Assembly (NCBI RefSeq): GCF_964019515.1
Contig: NZ_OZ026452.1
Location: forward strand, 62,001-126,000
DNA: 64,000 nt
Reading direction: 5' to 3'
From: Serratia symbiotica (Periphyllus acericola)
GTDB taxonomy: Bacteria; Pseudomonadota; Gammaproteobacteria; Enterobacterales; Enterobacteriaceae
Shown here: positions 20,053 to 30,250 of the stretch, one piece after another
Position numbering within the stretch: position 1 is the stretch's first letter
Layout: each line of letters begins with the position of its first letter
Notes under the pieces: model-generated
Seen by the model: the letters and a program-made list of their open reading frames with translations, nothing else
Databases searched by the model: none
Told to the model about the DNA's origin: nothing
Made by a program: the position numbers and the translations under genes

Positions 20053-20890
20053 TCACTCTGTTTTAGTGGTCGAGGGGATAAGATCACGCAGCCAACTCCC
20101 CCAAAGGCGCTGATAGAACTGCCAGGTATGGGTGATCAGGTAGTGACTAACTCCACGCTCTTTTTCCGACACCAAGCAAAAATCCACAGGCTCTTCGTTA
20201 GCGACCATTTCGCTCGCGACGTTGCCGACCGCGTTGATCAAGGCGTCGATCTCCGCCGGATCACCGTCCACCTCCAATCTCCAATCCCACCAACAGATTA
20301 GGCTGCTCATCCACCGCCTGATCGTGCATCAGCGTGAGGAAGGCACGGCGCACCAGTTTGCGTTGACTAAGCAATGTGTTTAGCGCCTCCACCATCGCCG
20401 TGGGATAGTCCTTCAGCTTGCCTAACAGGATTTGGCTGTCTTTATCAACATAGCGCTCTACCGGCTTGGTAACCCTGTCGGTGGCCAACAGCGTTGCTAC
20501 CTCCTCGGGATAAAATTCCTTGCCGTATTCCGCCTTTGGGTTCAGGAACAAATCCGCACCCTGGATGATTTCAAACAATACCCGCGCTGGTAGCGCGATA
20601 AATGGTTGTTCACCCTCAACAGCTATTCGCAGCGCAGCCAACGAGGAGAAAAACGGAATGATGTTGCCGCCGCCATGTTTTTCCCAATGTTGAATATTGA
20701 CTGGGATGTCGGCATTCAGGATAATGTCACCGTCCTGCCGCATCTGCTCGTTGTCGCCGAGGATCAGCACCGTGGCATTAAGCAGTGCGCGGAAGAACGC
20801 CGGGCGCTCGGCTTGCTCTGTCACTGCCAGCTTAAGCAGGTGTTCAAGTTCATTCTCGCTGGGTGCGACATCCTGATGATGGAAAATCAT
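20053..20890 (-). pseudogene. sseB: Enhanced serine sensitivity protein SseB, frameshifted
   Basis: The first part, NELEHLLKLAVTEQAERPAFFRALL...NIQHWEKHGGGNIIPFFSSLAAL, and the last part, EVDGDPAEIDALINAVG...VSHYLITHTWQFYQR, both match SseB but lie in different frames. The break is a perfect 7-base tandem duplication (tccaatc twice, 20273-20286). Removing one copy restores a continuous protein through VGLEVDGDP. SseB lies next to pepB as in E. coli. A single-event lesion this clean is probably recent. Confidence 0.9.
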
Positions 20891-20952
20891 GGCAAACTCC
20901 AGAGATCAAATAGTATCGCCCAGCATGCTGGGCGATGACGATAGAGCACAGG

Positions 20953-22261
20953 CTAGCAGGCTTCAATGGTTTGGCTCTTGAGCAGCAGATTCGCCAGTGT
21001 ACGCACACCCAGGCCAGTGGCACCCGCAGACCACTGTTTCCACCACGCCCTTGCGGTAGGTGGCGGAGCAATCGACGTGCAGCCAGCCTTGCTTATAATG
21101 TTTGACAAAGTGCGATAGGAATGCAGCTGCGGTGCTGGCCCCCGCGGTGTAGGCGGAGCCGGCCAAATTGTTCAGTTCGGCGAAATTGGACGGTAGCTGG
21201 CTGCGATGGAACTCGGCCAGCGGCAAGCTCCAGAAGGGTTCTTGTTCAGCGGCGGCGCTGGTCAGCAGTTCCTGCGCCAACGCATCATCAAAGCTGAACA
21301 GGGCATGATAATCACTGCCTAGGGCGGTTTTTGCCGCGCCAGTCAGGGTGGCACAATCGATGATCAACTGCGGGCTCTGCTCGCAGGCGTCAATCAGGCC
21401 ATCGGCCAATACTAACCGTCCTTCCGCGTCAGTGTTCATCACCTCAACGGTTTTGCCGTTGCGGTAGCAAATAATATCACCCAGTTTGAAGGCGTTGCCG
21501 CTAACCATGTTGTCCGCACAGCACAGATACAGTTTCACGCGTTGCTTAAGGCCGCGTGCCGCCGCCAGCGCCAAAGCCCCAGTGATGGTGGCGGCACCGC
21601 CCATATCGGCTTTCATGGAATCCATATAGGCACTCTGTTTCAGGCTGTAGCCACCGCTGTCAAAGGTGATACCTTTGCCCACCAGACAAGCGAACACCGG
21701 CGCATCGGGGTTAGCAGTGGGGTTGAAATCCAGCACCAGCAGTACCGGCGGACACTTGGAACCACGGACAACGGTATAGAGACCCGCGTAGTTCTGCTCA
21801 AGCAAATCCTCGCCTTTGGTGATACGATAGCTAATTGCATCGCCGCCGACATAGTACATCAAATCAACAGCGCGGATAGCCAGTTGCTCTGGGCTTAGTG
21901 CGTCAGCTGGTATGTTGATAGTGTCGCGTACCCAGTCAACGATCTTCATGCGCTTATCCAGCTCTTGGCGTTCGGCTTCCGGCAGTTCTGCCCATTCGAT
22001 GCTGCGTCGGCCTTTTGGCCCACGATAGCCCTGCCAAAACGCCCAACTGCTTTCCAGATCTCAGCCTTCGCTAGCCAACTTCACTTTGCTGATGCCCTGG
22101 GCGTCAATTTTGCGCCCAGCACGCTGGATGGCACCCTGCTTATCGTTGCCGGTCAGATGGAGGGTTATTCCTTCCACGTTGGTGCTCAGCAAGGCTTTTT
22201 CGCCCCAACGCGCGTCAGCAGGTTGCGGTGACAGCGTGACCTACATGAATTCTGTTGTCAT
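20953..22261 (-). pseudogene. pepB: Peptidase B (leucyl aminopeptidase family), broken
   Basis: M17 aminopeptidase with intact-looking metal and active-site motifs [30 protein letters not shown] and [14 protein letters not shown]. However, there is a TAG seven codons from the start, a TGA where the family has Trp ([18 protein letters not shown], near 22064), and a frameshift near the C-terminus (TYRKGVVE then [17 protein letters not shown] in another frame). An internal start at 21949 could still give a 328-residue catalytic domain, so residual activity cannot be excluded. Confidence 0.88.
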
Positions 22262-22339
22262 AACCTTCTCACTCCGAATTTATCCCCTTAATTTTTCACT
22301 CTTCAAAGCGAAACTCAAGAGGGATTTTTATTGCCTAGC

Positions 22340-22538
22340 TTATGGATTTCAAGTTGCAGCTAGGCGGCAACTGCCTGGGCCTCCAACCGCTTACACCAGT
22401 AAGTGACTGGGGTGACAAATCTGCTGGGAGCAAATTTGCACGCTGCTGGCAGCGGCCCCGCATGGGGTTAGGCCCAGGGATCGGCCAAATAACTGCACGC
22501 GGCCAACAGCGCTGTGGCTTGAAAGGCAATGGGTATCA
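22340..22538. repeat. ERIC-type repeat with central insertion
   Basis: Contains AGTAAGTGACTGGGGTGA, the most conserved ERIC core, plus the ERIC-like ends TTCAAGTTGCAGCTAGGCGGC and GGCTTGAAAGGCAATGGGTAT. It is about 199 bp, some 70 longer than a standard 127-bp ERIC, because of extra sequence after the core. It occupies the place where iscX is expected. Confidence 0.75.
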
Positions 22539-22871
22539 ATGCTCACGCGCGTGGTTAACGGTGTAACGGGGTATTTCAATCACCAGATCTTCGTCGGCGA
22601 CCCGTGTCTGACAGCTGAGGCGGCTTTCCGGCTCCAAGCCCCAAGCCTTATCCAGCATATCGTCTTCCAGCTCGCCGCTTTCTTCCAGAGAATCGAAACC
22701 TTTACGCACAATGCAGTGACAGGTAGTACAAGCGCAGGATTTCTCGCAGGCGTGCTCAATTTCAATACCGCTGCGCAACGCAACGTTGAGTATGGATTCC
22801 CCGGGTTTAGCTTCCACGACTACCCCCTCAGGGCATAAATCTTGCTGGGACAAAAAAACAATTTTAGGCAT
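22536..22871 (-). CDS. fdx: ISC-type [2Fe-2S] ferredoxin
   Basis: Electron donor to the IscS-IscU assembly reaction. It has 111 residues, identical in length to E. coli Fdx, with the cluster ligands in HACEKSCACTTCHC (about 42-51) and the distal Cys in ESRLSCQTRV (about 87). It begins 3 bases after the hscA stop, so it belongs to the same transcript. Its 3' end touches the ERIC repeat instead of iscX. Confidence 0.97.
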   Translation of the reverse strand: MPKIVFLSQQDLCPEGVVVEAKPGESILNVALRSGIEIEHACEKSCACTTCHCIVRKGFDSLEESGELEDDMLDKAWGLEPESRLSCQTRVADEDLVIEIPRYTVNHAREH

Positions 22872-22873
22872 AG

Positions 22874-24724
22874 TTAAACCTCATCCACAGAATGACCAGC
22901 CAACGCGCGGCGAGTGGCGGCATCCATGCGGCGCGCGGCAAAATCTTGCGTTTGTGAATCTAATGCTTTAATGGCAGTTTCGATAGCTACGGGGTCGTCG
23001 CCTGATACTGCATGTTGCAGCGCTTGCGATACGGCAACGATCGCCTGGCTTTCCATTTCGCTCAGCAGCGCGGCATCTTTATCTAACGCACCCTGTAGGC
23101 TTTCTAGCACCTGCAAAGCTTCCACCCGCTGTTCCGCCAGCTTGCGTGTGCCAACATCGTTATGGGCATGGGCCATCGACTCTTTGAGCATCGTGGCAAT
23201 TTCGCTGTCGGACAAGCCATACGAAGGTTTTACCTGAATTGCGGCTTCAACACCGGTGGATTTCTCCATCGCAGTGACGCTCAGCAGACCGTCGGCATCC
23301 ACCTGAAAGGTGACGCGGATATGCGCGCCACCGGCCGGTAACGGCGGCAACCCGCGTAGCGTGAAACGCGCCAGCGAACGGCAATCTTGTATCAGTTCGC
23401 GCTCGCCCTGCAGTACGTGGATCATCATCGCATTCTGACCGTCTTTGAAGGTGGTGAACTCCTGCGCGCGCGCCACCGGAATGGTGGTGTTGCGCGGGAT
23501 CACTTTCTCAACCAAACCGCCTATGGTTTCCAGCCCGAGTGACAACGGGATCACATCCAGCAATAGCATGTCGCTGCCCGGCTTGTTGCCCACCAGAATA
23601 TCAGCTTGGATCGCCGCGCCAATGGCAACAACTTTATCCGGGTCGATAGAGATCAGCGGGGGGCGGCCAAAGAATGTTCCCACCTGTTCACGCACGAATG
23701 GCACACGTGTGGAGCCGCCGACCATCACCACTTCCCGTACCTCTTCAGCGACGAGGCCAGCGTCTTTCAGCGCACGTCGGCAGGCAAGCAGAGTGCGTTT
23801 CACCAACGACGCGATCAGCGCTTCAAACTGGGTACGCGTCACTTCACCGGACCAACCAATAACCTCGACCTGGACGCTATCGGCATCACTCAGCGCGATT
23901 TTTGCAGCGATAGCGGCATCCAGCAGTTGACGCTGCACACCATGATCACTACGGTCAACCACGCCAGCCTGATCGCGTAACCAGTCAGCCAGCAGGTGGT
24001 CGAAGTCGTCGCCGCCCAACGCAACATCGCCGCCGGTGGCCAAGACTTCAAACACCCCTCGGCTAAGACGTAATAGGGAAATATCAAAGGTGCCACCGCC
24101 CAGATCATAGACCGCGATCACCCCTTCTTGGCCGGAGTTCAGCCCGTAGGCGATCGCTGCAGCGGTCGGTTCGTTTAACAGACGCAATACATGCAGGCCA
24201 GCCAGATGTGCAGCGTCTTTGGTGCCTTGGCGCTGTGCATCGTCAAAATAGGCAGGAATGGTGATCACCACGCCGTCAAGGTTCCCTTGCAACGCCGCCT
24301 GTGCGCGGACAGAAAGCACCTTGAGAATATCGGCTGAAACCCCTACCGGGTTAACCAACCCAGCAGCGGTAACGATCATCGGCAGGCCGTTGTCACTGGC
24401 CTGAAACTGGTATGGCAGGTTAGGATAACGTTGCTGCACATCTACCAGGGAACGGCCCATCAAACGTTTGATCGAGCTAATGGTGTTGGCTGGCTGCTGT
24501 GCCGCCTGTTGGCGCGCTTGCCAACCCACAAGCTGCGCCTCCGCCTGGTAGTGCACCACTGAAGGCAGCAAATGGCGGCCCTGTTCGTCGGCCAGTGTTT
24601 CTGCCTGCCCACTACGCACCGTGGCAACCAGCGAGTTGGTGGTGCCTAAATCGATACCTGCCGACAAACGGCGCTGATGCGGCGCAGTACTTAGGCCAGG
24701 CTCACTAATTTGTAATAAGGCCAT
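22874..24724 (-). CDS. hscA: Fe-S assembly chaperone HscA (Hsp70 type)
   Basis: Specialised Hsp70 that releases the cluster from IscU with HscB and ATP. It has 616 residues, the E. coli length. Nucleotide-binding motifs are [13 protein letters not shown] (24-36), [15 protein letters not shown] (about 203), and [12 protein letters not shown] (about 340). The substrate domain follows, ending in a helical lid. It lies 26 bases after hscB. No lesions seen. Confidence 0.97.
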   Translation of the reverse strand: MALLQISEPGLSTAPHQRRLSAGIDLGTTNSLVATVRSGQAETLADEQGRHLLPSVVHYQAEAQLVGWQARQQAAQQPANTISSIKRLMGRSLVDVQQRYPNLPYQFQASDNGLPMIVTAAGLVNPVGVSADILKVLSVRAQAALQGNLDGVVITIPAYFDDAQRQGTKDAAHLAGLHVLRLLNEPTAAAIAYGLNSGQEGVIAVYDLGGGTFDISLLRLSRGVFEVLATGGDVALGGDDFDHLLADWLRDQAGVVDRSDHGVQRQLLDAAIAAKIALSDADSVQVEVIGWSGEVTRTQFEALIASLVKRTLLACRRALKDAGLVAEEVREVVMVGGSTRVPFVREQVGTFFGRPPLISIDPDKVVAIGAAIQADILVGNKPGSDMLLLDVIPLSLGLETIGGLVEKVIPRNTTIPVARAQEFTTFKDGQNAMMIHVLQGERELIQDCRSLARFTLRGLPPLPAGGAHIRVTFQVDADGLLSVTAMEKSTGVEAAIQVKPSYGLSDSEIATMLKESMAHAHNDVGTRKLAEQRVEALQVLESLQGALDKDAALLSEMESQAIVAVSQALQHAVSGDDPVAIETAIKALDSQTQDFAARRMDAATRRALAGHSVDEV

Positions 24725-24750
24725 GTTGAAGCTTCCACAATCAGAAGGTG

Positions 24751-25272
24751 TTACTCAAAACCCAGCAGCTTTTCTGTGAGTTGTTCAACCTCTTGCTGGA
24801 GTTTGTCCGAAAAGCGCAGCTTACGCACGGTATCGGCAGCTTCCGACCATCGCTCGCCATTCAACTGTTGCACCATCAGCGCACTGCGCCGTTTAATCGT
24901 GTCGTTCAACCGCATGTCAAATTCGGCCAGCAAGCTCTCCGCATCCGCTTTGTGCTTAATGGCATCAAGCTCCTCACGTAACTCTAGCTGTTCAATCAGA
25001 AAAGCGGTGTCGCGCAGGGTGTGCTGTTCATTAGCCAGGTCAAAGCCGTACAAATATAACATATACTCTGCGCATTTTAATGGATGCTTTAGCGTCTGGT
25101 AGGCTTGATTGATGGTCGCCGCCTGCTGCAAGGCTATCAGGCGTTCACGTTCCGGCTGGCAGGCAAAACGATCGGGATGGAATTGGCGCTGTAGATCCTG
25201 AAAACGGGATGTGAGTAGGCTAGCATCCACAGGATAGCAAACTGGCAGCCCGAATAGGGTAAAGTAATCCAT
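24751..25272 (-). CDS. hscB: Fe-S assembly co-chaperone HscB (J-protein)
   Basis: Delivers IscU to HscA and stimulates its ATPase. The 173 residues have an N-terminal J domain with the HPD motif in [11 protein letters not shown] (about 36) and a C-terminal three-helix domain that binds IscU ([12 protein letters not shown]...). Length agrees with E. coli (171). It is the third gene from the end of the isc operon. Confidence 0.96.
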   Translation of the reverse strand: MDYFTLFGLPVCYPVDASLLTSRFQDLQRQFHPDRFACQPERERLIALQQAATINQAYQTLKHPLKCAEYMLYLYGFDLANEQHTLRDTAFLIEQLELREELDAIKHKADAESLLAEFDMRLNDTIKRRSALMVQQLNGERWSEAADTVRKLRFSDKLQQEVEQLTEKLLGFE

Positions 25273-25335
25273 AGCGTGCTCTTGGCGTTAGCGGATAAAG
25301 TACCCCCGCACATGGCGGGAGGGGGCGATAGGCTG

Positions 25336-25659
25336 TCAAACGTTAAAACTCTCGCCACAGCCACACTCGCTTAAGACGTTCGGGTTGTTGAATTTAAAGC
25401 CTTCATTCAGACCTTCCTTAACGAAATCAAGCTCAGTGCCATCAAGATAGACCAGGCTTTTGCCGTCAATGAACACTTTGACGCCTTTGTCTTCAAAGAC
25501 GATGTCATCATCGTTTATTTCGTCAACAAATTCCAGCACGTACGCCATTCCAGAGCAGCCGGAAGTTCTTACCGCCAAACGCAGACCGAGACCTTTACCT
25601 CGTTTATCGATAAAAGTCTGAACACGTTGTGCAGCGCTGTCGCTCATGGTAATTGACAT
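25336..25659 (-). CDS. iscA: A-type Fe-S carrier IscA
   Basis: Carries or inserts Fe-S clusters into client proteins. Choosing the ATG at 25659 gives [13 protein letters not shown], the same start and 107-residue length as E. coli. The three conserved Cys are present in [10 protein letters not shown] (35) and CGCGESF (99, 101). It sits between hscB and iscU in standard order. Confidence 0.96.
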   Translation of the reverse strand: MSITMSDSAAQRVQTFIDKRGKGLGLRLAVRTSGCSGMAYVLEFVDEINDDDIVFEDKGVKVFIDGKSLVYLDGTELDFVKEGLNEGFKFNNPNVLSECGCGESFNV

Positions 25660-25720
25660 CACAACCTCATAGGTCACATTAAAGCCCCGCCTAACAACCG
25701 GGCTAACTGACTCAAAAAAA

Positions 25721-26107
25721 CTACTTGGTGCTATGTTTGCTTTTGTAGTCGGCGATCGCTGCTTTAATGGCGTCTTCTGCCAAAATTGAACAGTGAATTT
25801 TAACCGGCGGCAATGCCAGTTCTTCGGCGATCTGGGTGTTTTTGATCGCTTCAGCCTGATCGAGAGATTTGCCTTTCATCCATTCGGTCACCAGCGAACT
25901 GGAGGCGATGGCGGAACCACAGCCGTAAGTCTTGAAGCGGGCGTCTTCAATGATACCTTCATTGTTAACTTTGATCTGCAACTTCATCACGTCACCACAG
26001 GCCGGTGCACCTACCATGCCGCTGCCAATGGTGGGATCTTGGTTGTCAAAGGAACCCACGTTGCGCGGATTTTCATAATGATCGATTACTTTTTCGCTGT
26101 AAGCCAT
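25721..26107 (-). CDS. iscU: Fe-S cluster scaffold IscU
   Basis: Scaffold on which [2Fe-2S] and [4Fe-4S] clusters are built from IscS-derived sulfur. It has 128 residues. The three cluster Cys occur in [10 protein letters not shown] (37), [11 protein letters not shown] (63) and [10 protein letters not shown] (106). The HscA recognition motif LPPVKIH is intact. No lesions. Confidence 0.97.
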   Translation of the reverse strand: MAYSEKVIDHYENPRNVGSFDNQDPTIGSGMVGAPACGDVMKLQIKVNNEGIIEDARFKTYGCGSAIASSSLVTEWMKGKSLDQAEAIKNTQIAEELALPPVKIHCSILAEDAIKAAIADYKSKHSTK

Positions 26108-26131
26108 GATTTTGCTCCTGGATCCTGAGAA

Positions 26132-27346
26132 TTAATGATGTGCCCACTCGATGCTGTTGATATCCACGCCCTGTTTGAACATCTCCCACAAAGGGGAAAG
26201 GTCGCGCAGGCGGCAAATGGATTTACGCACCAGTTGAATGGTGTAATCGATCTCTTCTTGCGTAGTGAAGCGCCCCAGGGATAAACGGATCGAACTGTGC
26301 GCCAATTCATCATTCATGCCCAGCGCGCGCAACACGTAGGACGGCTCCAGGCTGGCGGAGGTACAGGCAGAGCCGGAGGACAAAGCCAGATCTTTCAGCG
26401 CCATGATCAGCGACTCACCTTCAACGTAATTGAAACTGACGTTAAGGATATTCGGTGCACCCTGTTCTAGATCGCTGTTTAAATACACTTCTTCCATATC
26501 TTTAACGCCGTTCCACAGGCGATCGCGAAGCCAGCTTAGGCGCGCCATTTCCGTCGCCATCTCTTCTTTGGCAATACGGTAGGCTTCACCCAGGCCGACG
26601 ATCTGGTGCACCGGCAGGGTGCCGGAACGCATGCCGCGCTCATGACCACCGCCGTGGATTTGGGCTTCGATGCGGATACGCGGCTTGCGGCGCACATACA
26701 AAACACCAATGCCTTTCGGGCCGTAAATTTTATGGCCGGAGAACGACATCAGATCAACTTTCAGCTTGCTCAGATCAATAGGCAACTTACCCACGCTCTG
26801 TGTGGCGTCAACGTGGTAAATAATGCCGCGCTCCCGGCACATTTCGCCAATTTTTTCAATATGTTGTACCACGCCGATTTCGTTGTTCACATGCATGATA
26901 GAAACCAGAATGGTGTCGTCACGCATCGCTGCTTCGAGAGCGGGCAGGTCGATGATGCCATTGCTCTGTGGTGCCAGGTAGGTCACCTCAAAACCTTCGC
27001 GCTCGAGCTGGCGACAGCTGTCCAACACGGCTTTATGTTCGGTTTTGCTGGTAATGATGTGCTTGCCTTTTTTCTGGTAGAAATGAGCCGCACCTTTAAT
27101 CGCCAGGTTATCGGATTCCGTCGCCCCTGAAGTGAATACGATTTCGCGTGGGTCTGCCCCCACCAATTCAGCAATGTGATTACGGGCGATATCCACGGCT
27201 TCTTCGGCCTGCCAACCGAAACGGTGAGAACGGGAGGCCGGATTACCGAAAGTGCCATCCAGGGTCAAAAATTGCATTATCTTCTCAGCAACGCGCGGGT
27301 CTACCGGCGTCGTTGCTGAGTAATCCAGATAAATCGGTAATTTCAT
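26132..27346 (-). CDS. iscS: Cysteine desulfurase IscS
   Basis: PLP enzyme converting cysteine to alanine and protein-bound persulfide for Fe-S clusters and tRNA thiolation. The start at 27346 gives [19 protein letters not shown] and 404 residues, as in E. coli; upstream in-frame codons are leader. The PLP lysine is in [12 protein letters not shown] (206) and the persulfide Cys in [14 protein letters not shown] (328). Intact. Confidence 0.97.
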   Translation of the reverse strand: MKLPIYLDYSATTPVDPRVAEKIMQFLTLDGTFGNPASRSHRFGWQAEEAVDIARNHIAELVGADPREIVFTSGATESDNLAIKGAAHFYQKKGKHIITSKTEHKAVLDSCRQLEREGFEVTYLAPQSNGIIDLPALEAAMRDDTILVSIMHVNNEIGVVQHIEKIGEMCRERGIIYHVDATQSVGKLPIDLSKLKVDLMSFSGHKIYGPKGIGVLYVRRKPRIRIEAQIHGGGHERGMRSGTLPVHQIVGLGEAYRIAKEEMATEMARLSWLRDRLWNGVKDMEEVYLNSDLEQGAPNILNVSFNYVEGESLIMALKDLALSSGSACTSASLEPSYVLRALGMNDELAHSSIRLSLGRFTTQEEIDYTIQLVRKSICRLRDLSPLWEMFKQGVDINSIEWAHH

Positions 27347-27411
27347 TGCGCTTGTGCTCCCTACATCACTTCCAAAACTAAAGAATATCGCCAGCTGCTT
27401 ATGCGCGCAGA

Positions 27412-27894
27412 TTAACGTCGATAACTTCTTGTGGATGACCGTTTGTCTATGCAACGCGTATCGTTGTTCTGACGATCCGCCACTATCAGTACTTCCTGGT
27501 TATTAACTAGTTCTGCCAACGTAATATTGTTCAAGAATTCGCTGATGCGCTCGCTCAGATCGCGCCACAGGGTATGCGTCAGGCAGCGTTCCCCCCCTTG
27601 ACAACCGTCTTTACCTTGGCAGCGGGTGGCATCTACCGATTCATCAACAGCAGTGATAACAGTACCAACTGCGATGTCACTCATGTCTTTACCAAGTAGA
27701 TACCCCCCACCCGGACCGCGCACACTGGCCACCAGGCCATGCTTGCGCAGACGAGAGAATAATTGTTCCAGATAAGAGAGAGAAATACCCTGGCGCTCGG
27801 AAATATCCGCCAAAGGCACATGCCCTTCCTGCGAGTGCAATGCTACGTCAAGCATAGCGGTTACCGCATAACGGCCTTTAGATGTCAGTCTCAT
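27412..27894 (-). CDS. iscR: Fe-S cluster regulator IscR, altered C-terminus
   Basis: Rrf2-family regulator that, with a [2Fe-2S] cluster, represses the isc operon. The winged-helix N-terminus ([50 protein letters not shown]) and the ligands in [16 protein letters not shown] are intact. After [17 protein letters not shown] a one-base shift near 27440 replaces the family tail; the expected [12 protein letters not shown] ending (to 27399) is in another frame. The tail lies outside the DNA and cluster sites, so function is probably kept. Length 160 versus 162. Confidence 0.93.
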   Translation of the reverse strand: MRLTSKGRYAVTAMLDVALHSQEGHVPLADISERQGISLSYLEQLFSRLRKHGLVASVRGPGGGYLLGKDMSDIAVGTVITAVDESVDATRCQGKDGCQGGERCLTHTLWRDLSERISEFLNNITLAELVNNQEVLIVADRQNNDTRCIDKRSSTRSYRR

Positions 27895-27938
27895 AGTTCA
27901 ATGGCTACCTGTTGGTCAAATACGGCTGAAATTTTGAC

Positions 27939-27964
27939 ATTCCTGAGTAGATCAGTCAACTATT
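27939..27964 (-). promoter_or_regulatory. IscR type 1 operator / isc promoter
   Basis: On the minus strand AATAGTTGACTGATCTACTC matches the IscR type 1 site pattern (ATASYYGACTRWWWYAGTCR), overlapping the TTGACT -35 region, about 45 bases before iscR, as in E. coli. Autoregulation of isc is therefore likely intact. Confidence 0.72.
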
Positions 27965-27976
27965 TAACCTAGTAAT

Positions 27977-28580
27977 TCACTCAAGTATTATGTTTAGCCA
28001 TATCCAATGCTCCAGATGCTGATAAAAACGCTCAAGATCGTCCACCAGTGGATAAGGCGTCTCTTCCTGAGGCGTTCCCCCCGTTTGCTGGCGGTCGAGA
28101 TAAGCCACACGCAACTCATATGCCAGGATCTGCACCGCCATCGCCAGGTTCAGCGAGCTGTAATCTGGATTGGCGGGAATGGCAACATGGTAGTGGCACT
28201 TCTGCAACTCATCGTTGGTCAAGCCCCACCCGTTCACGGCCAAACACCAGCGCCACTGGCGCATGCTCACCTGCCTTTACCGCCCGCAGCCCGCACTCAC
28301 GTGGCTCCAGCATTGGCCAGGGTAATGTGTGTGAACGCGCACTGGTACCCACCACTAAGCTACAACCGTTAATGGCGTCATCCATGGTATCCACGAGAGC
28401 GGCGTTACCGATCACATCGCTGGCACAAGCAGCCAGAGCAATCGCCGGAGAATCGGGTTTTATCAGCGGATTAACCAAATAAAGGTTGGTTAATCCCATA
28501 TTTTTCATGGCGCTGGCGGTCGAATCCATGTTGCCGGTACGGGAGGTCTCTACGAGAACAATGCGGATGTTGTACAGCAT
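27977..28580 (-). pseudogene. trmJ: tRNA Cm32/Um32 methyltransferase TrmJ, truncated
   Basis: SPOUT methyltransferase. [39 protein letters not shown] and [12 protein letters not shown] match TrmJ. A one-base insertion follows RERVGL and the match resumes as [30 protein letters not shown] in another frame. It ends abruptly after FYQHLE with unrelated residues, missing the C-terminal ~80 residues, within 15 bases of the IscR operator. A deletion between trmJ and iscR probably removed the end. Confidence 0.9.
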
Positions 28581-28704
28581 ACAAACTCTTGAGCGTAGCG
28601 GAAAATCAACGCATCTTAACACAGCAGTAGGCATTTTGCCGCAGAGCTGCTATACTTGTTCCGTGCCGTTTCCTGTTCTTTAACATCCTAGTTGGAAGAT
28701 ACCC

Positions 28705-29517
28705 ATGCATCCGATGCTGACTATCGCCGTGCGCGCTGCGCGTAAGGCGGGTAACTTGATTGCCAAAAACTATGAAACCCCAGAAGCCGTTGAAGCGAGC
28801 CAGAAAGGAACCTATGAATTTGTAACTAATGTCGATCGCGATGCAGAGCATCTGATCATCGAAGTGATCCTCAAATCTTATCCGCAACATACTATTGTTA
28901 CCAATGTTACCGAAGAACGTGGTGAACTGATTGGTGAAGCTCAAGATGTACAATGGGTGATCGATCCACTGGATGGCACCTCAAACTTTATCAAACGCTT
29001 CCCACATTTCTCTGTCTCCATTGCAGTACGTATTAAAGGCCGTACTGAAGTGGCGGTGGTATATGATCCAATGCGCAATGAGTTGTTCACCGCTAGCCGT
29101 GGCCAAGGTGCGCAACTTAACGGTTACCGCCTGCGTGGCACCCATGCTAAAGATCTGGATGGCACTATTCTGGCGACCGGTTTCCCGTTCAAAAATAAAC
29201 AGCACGCCGCCCCATATATCAAGGTGATTGGCACACTGTTCACCCAGTGCGCGGACTTCCGGCGCACCGGCTCTGCCGCGCTGGATCTAGCCTATGTCGC
29301 CGCTGGCCGCGTGGATGGCTTCTTCGAGATCGGTTTGAAACCTTGGGACTTCGCTGCAGGCGAACTGCTGGTGCGTGAATCTGGTGGCTTGGTCACCGAC
29401 TTTATTGGTGGCCATAACCACTTTAGATCCGGTAACGTGGTGGCGGGCAACCCGCGTGTTGTGAAAGCGATACTTTCCACCCTGCGTGAAGAACTGAGCG
29501 AAGCGCTAAAGCGCTAA
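28705..29517 (+). CDS. suhB: Inositol-1-monophosphatase / transcription antitermination factor SuhB
   Basis: Mg-dependent phosphatase fold that in enterobacteria also joins the rRNA antitermination complex with NusA. The 270 residues include the metal motif WVIDPLDGTSNFIKR (about 82) and the second motif KPWDFAAGELLVRESGG (about 216). E. coli SuhB has 267; the extra residues fall in the loop TNVTEERGEL next to the first metal glutamate. It diverges from trmJ as in E. coli. Open throughout. Confidence 0.95.
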   Translation: MHPMLTIAVRAARKAGNLIAKNYETPEAVEASQKGTYEFVTNVDRDAEHLIIEVILKSYPQHTIVTNVTEERGELIGEAQDVQWVIDPLDGTSNFIKRFPHFSVSIAVRIKGRTEVAVVYDPMRNELFTASRGQGAQLNGYRLRGTHAKDLDGTILATGFPFKNKQHAAPYIKVIGTLFTQCADFRRTGSAALDLAYVAAGRVDGFFEIGLKPWDFAAGELLVRESGGLVTDFIGGHNHFRSGNVVAGNPRVVKAILSTLREELSEALKR

Positions 29518-29885
29518 TAGGAGTTCGGCTGGAAAACCGATGAGATCCTACGCTAAGCCTATTTTTTGTACAGACTACTATCCACTGAGCGTAATGGATT
29601 AGATTTTGGTAACGTAGATATGGCAAGGGCTAGAGCACTATCTTACACATTTACTTACTAATACTTACGCTAAGCGTAGGTTTTCGCCCATTAGACCTCA
29701 ACCCCCTAATACGATTATATAGACTGAACTATTTATAACTTTCAGGCTTATTGCAAAAGTTAAGGAATCCCTTCAGTCACCCAAACTGGGCGTTTTACCG
29801 AAGCCCGTTAGACAGGCAAAAACCGGATAAATAATGTAATGCGTAACGAATATGCAGTTTATTTACTTCACTAAGTGAGTCTCTC
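29518..29885. other. Gene-free stretch after suhB
   Basis: No frame with recognisable homology. The content is AT-rich with small direct motifs (cttac repeated around 29645-29680). The nearest gene downstream is accessory in type, so this may be the edge of an acquired segment. Confidence 0.35.
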
Positions 29886-30250
29886 ATGAACGATACCAGC
29901 ATAAAGCGTCAGCAGGGCCGTCCCCGTACCGGAAATGCCCTGTTACCCGCAGAGCGGGCGCGGCGCTATCGCAAAAATAAGAAGATCCGCCATGCAGAAA
30001 GCATCCCCCTCCAGGGCGGAGCTGCTTGCATAGCTGGAAGCGGCAAACAATCGTATACGCCAGCTTGAGGCACAATTAGCGTTACTCGTGATAGAAAGTC
30101 ATGACTCAATCAAAAACTGGTCAGTACAGGATCGTAAAGGAAAAGCCCGCTGGCAGAGGGTTAAGAATGTTCTGGTGCGGGCAGAAGCGGAGAAGATGCT
30201 GGATAAACTGGCAGCTTCAAAGAGTTTAGGGAATTACACGTACCGCATGA
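29886..30250 (+). pseudogene. Small basic accessory protein, frameshifted
   Basis: The start reads MNDTSIKRQQGRPRTGNAL followed by PAERARRYRKNKK, a GRPRTGN-AERxRRYR pattern typical of small proteins on plasmids and phages with no assigned function. A frameshift near 30020 and a TAG lead into a coiled-coil-like segment (LEAANNRIRQLEAQLALL) and KARWQRVKNVLVRAEAEKML. IS copy E starts right after. It may be a DNA-binding regulator, but this is only a guess from its basic N-terminus. Confidence 0.55.

Noticed and set aside
23445..23930. 161-codon plus-strand frame inside hscA
   Set aside because: Antisense shadow of an intact Hsp70 gene.
29645..29690. Repeated cttac/tacgct motifs considered as a replication origin
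   Set aside because: Spacing is irregular and no initiator gene is nearby.
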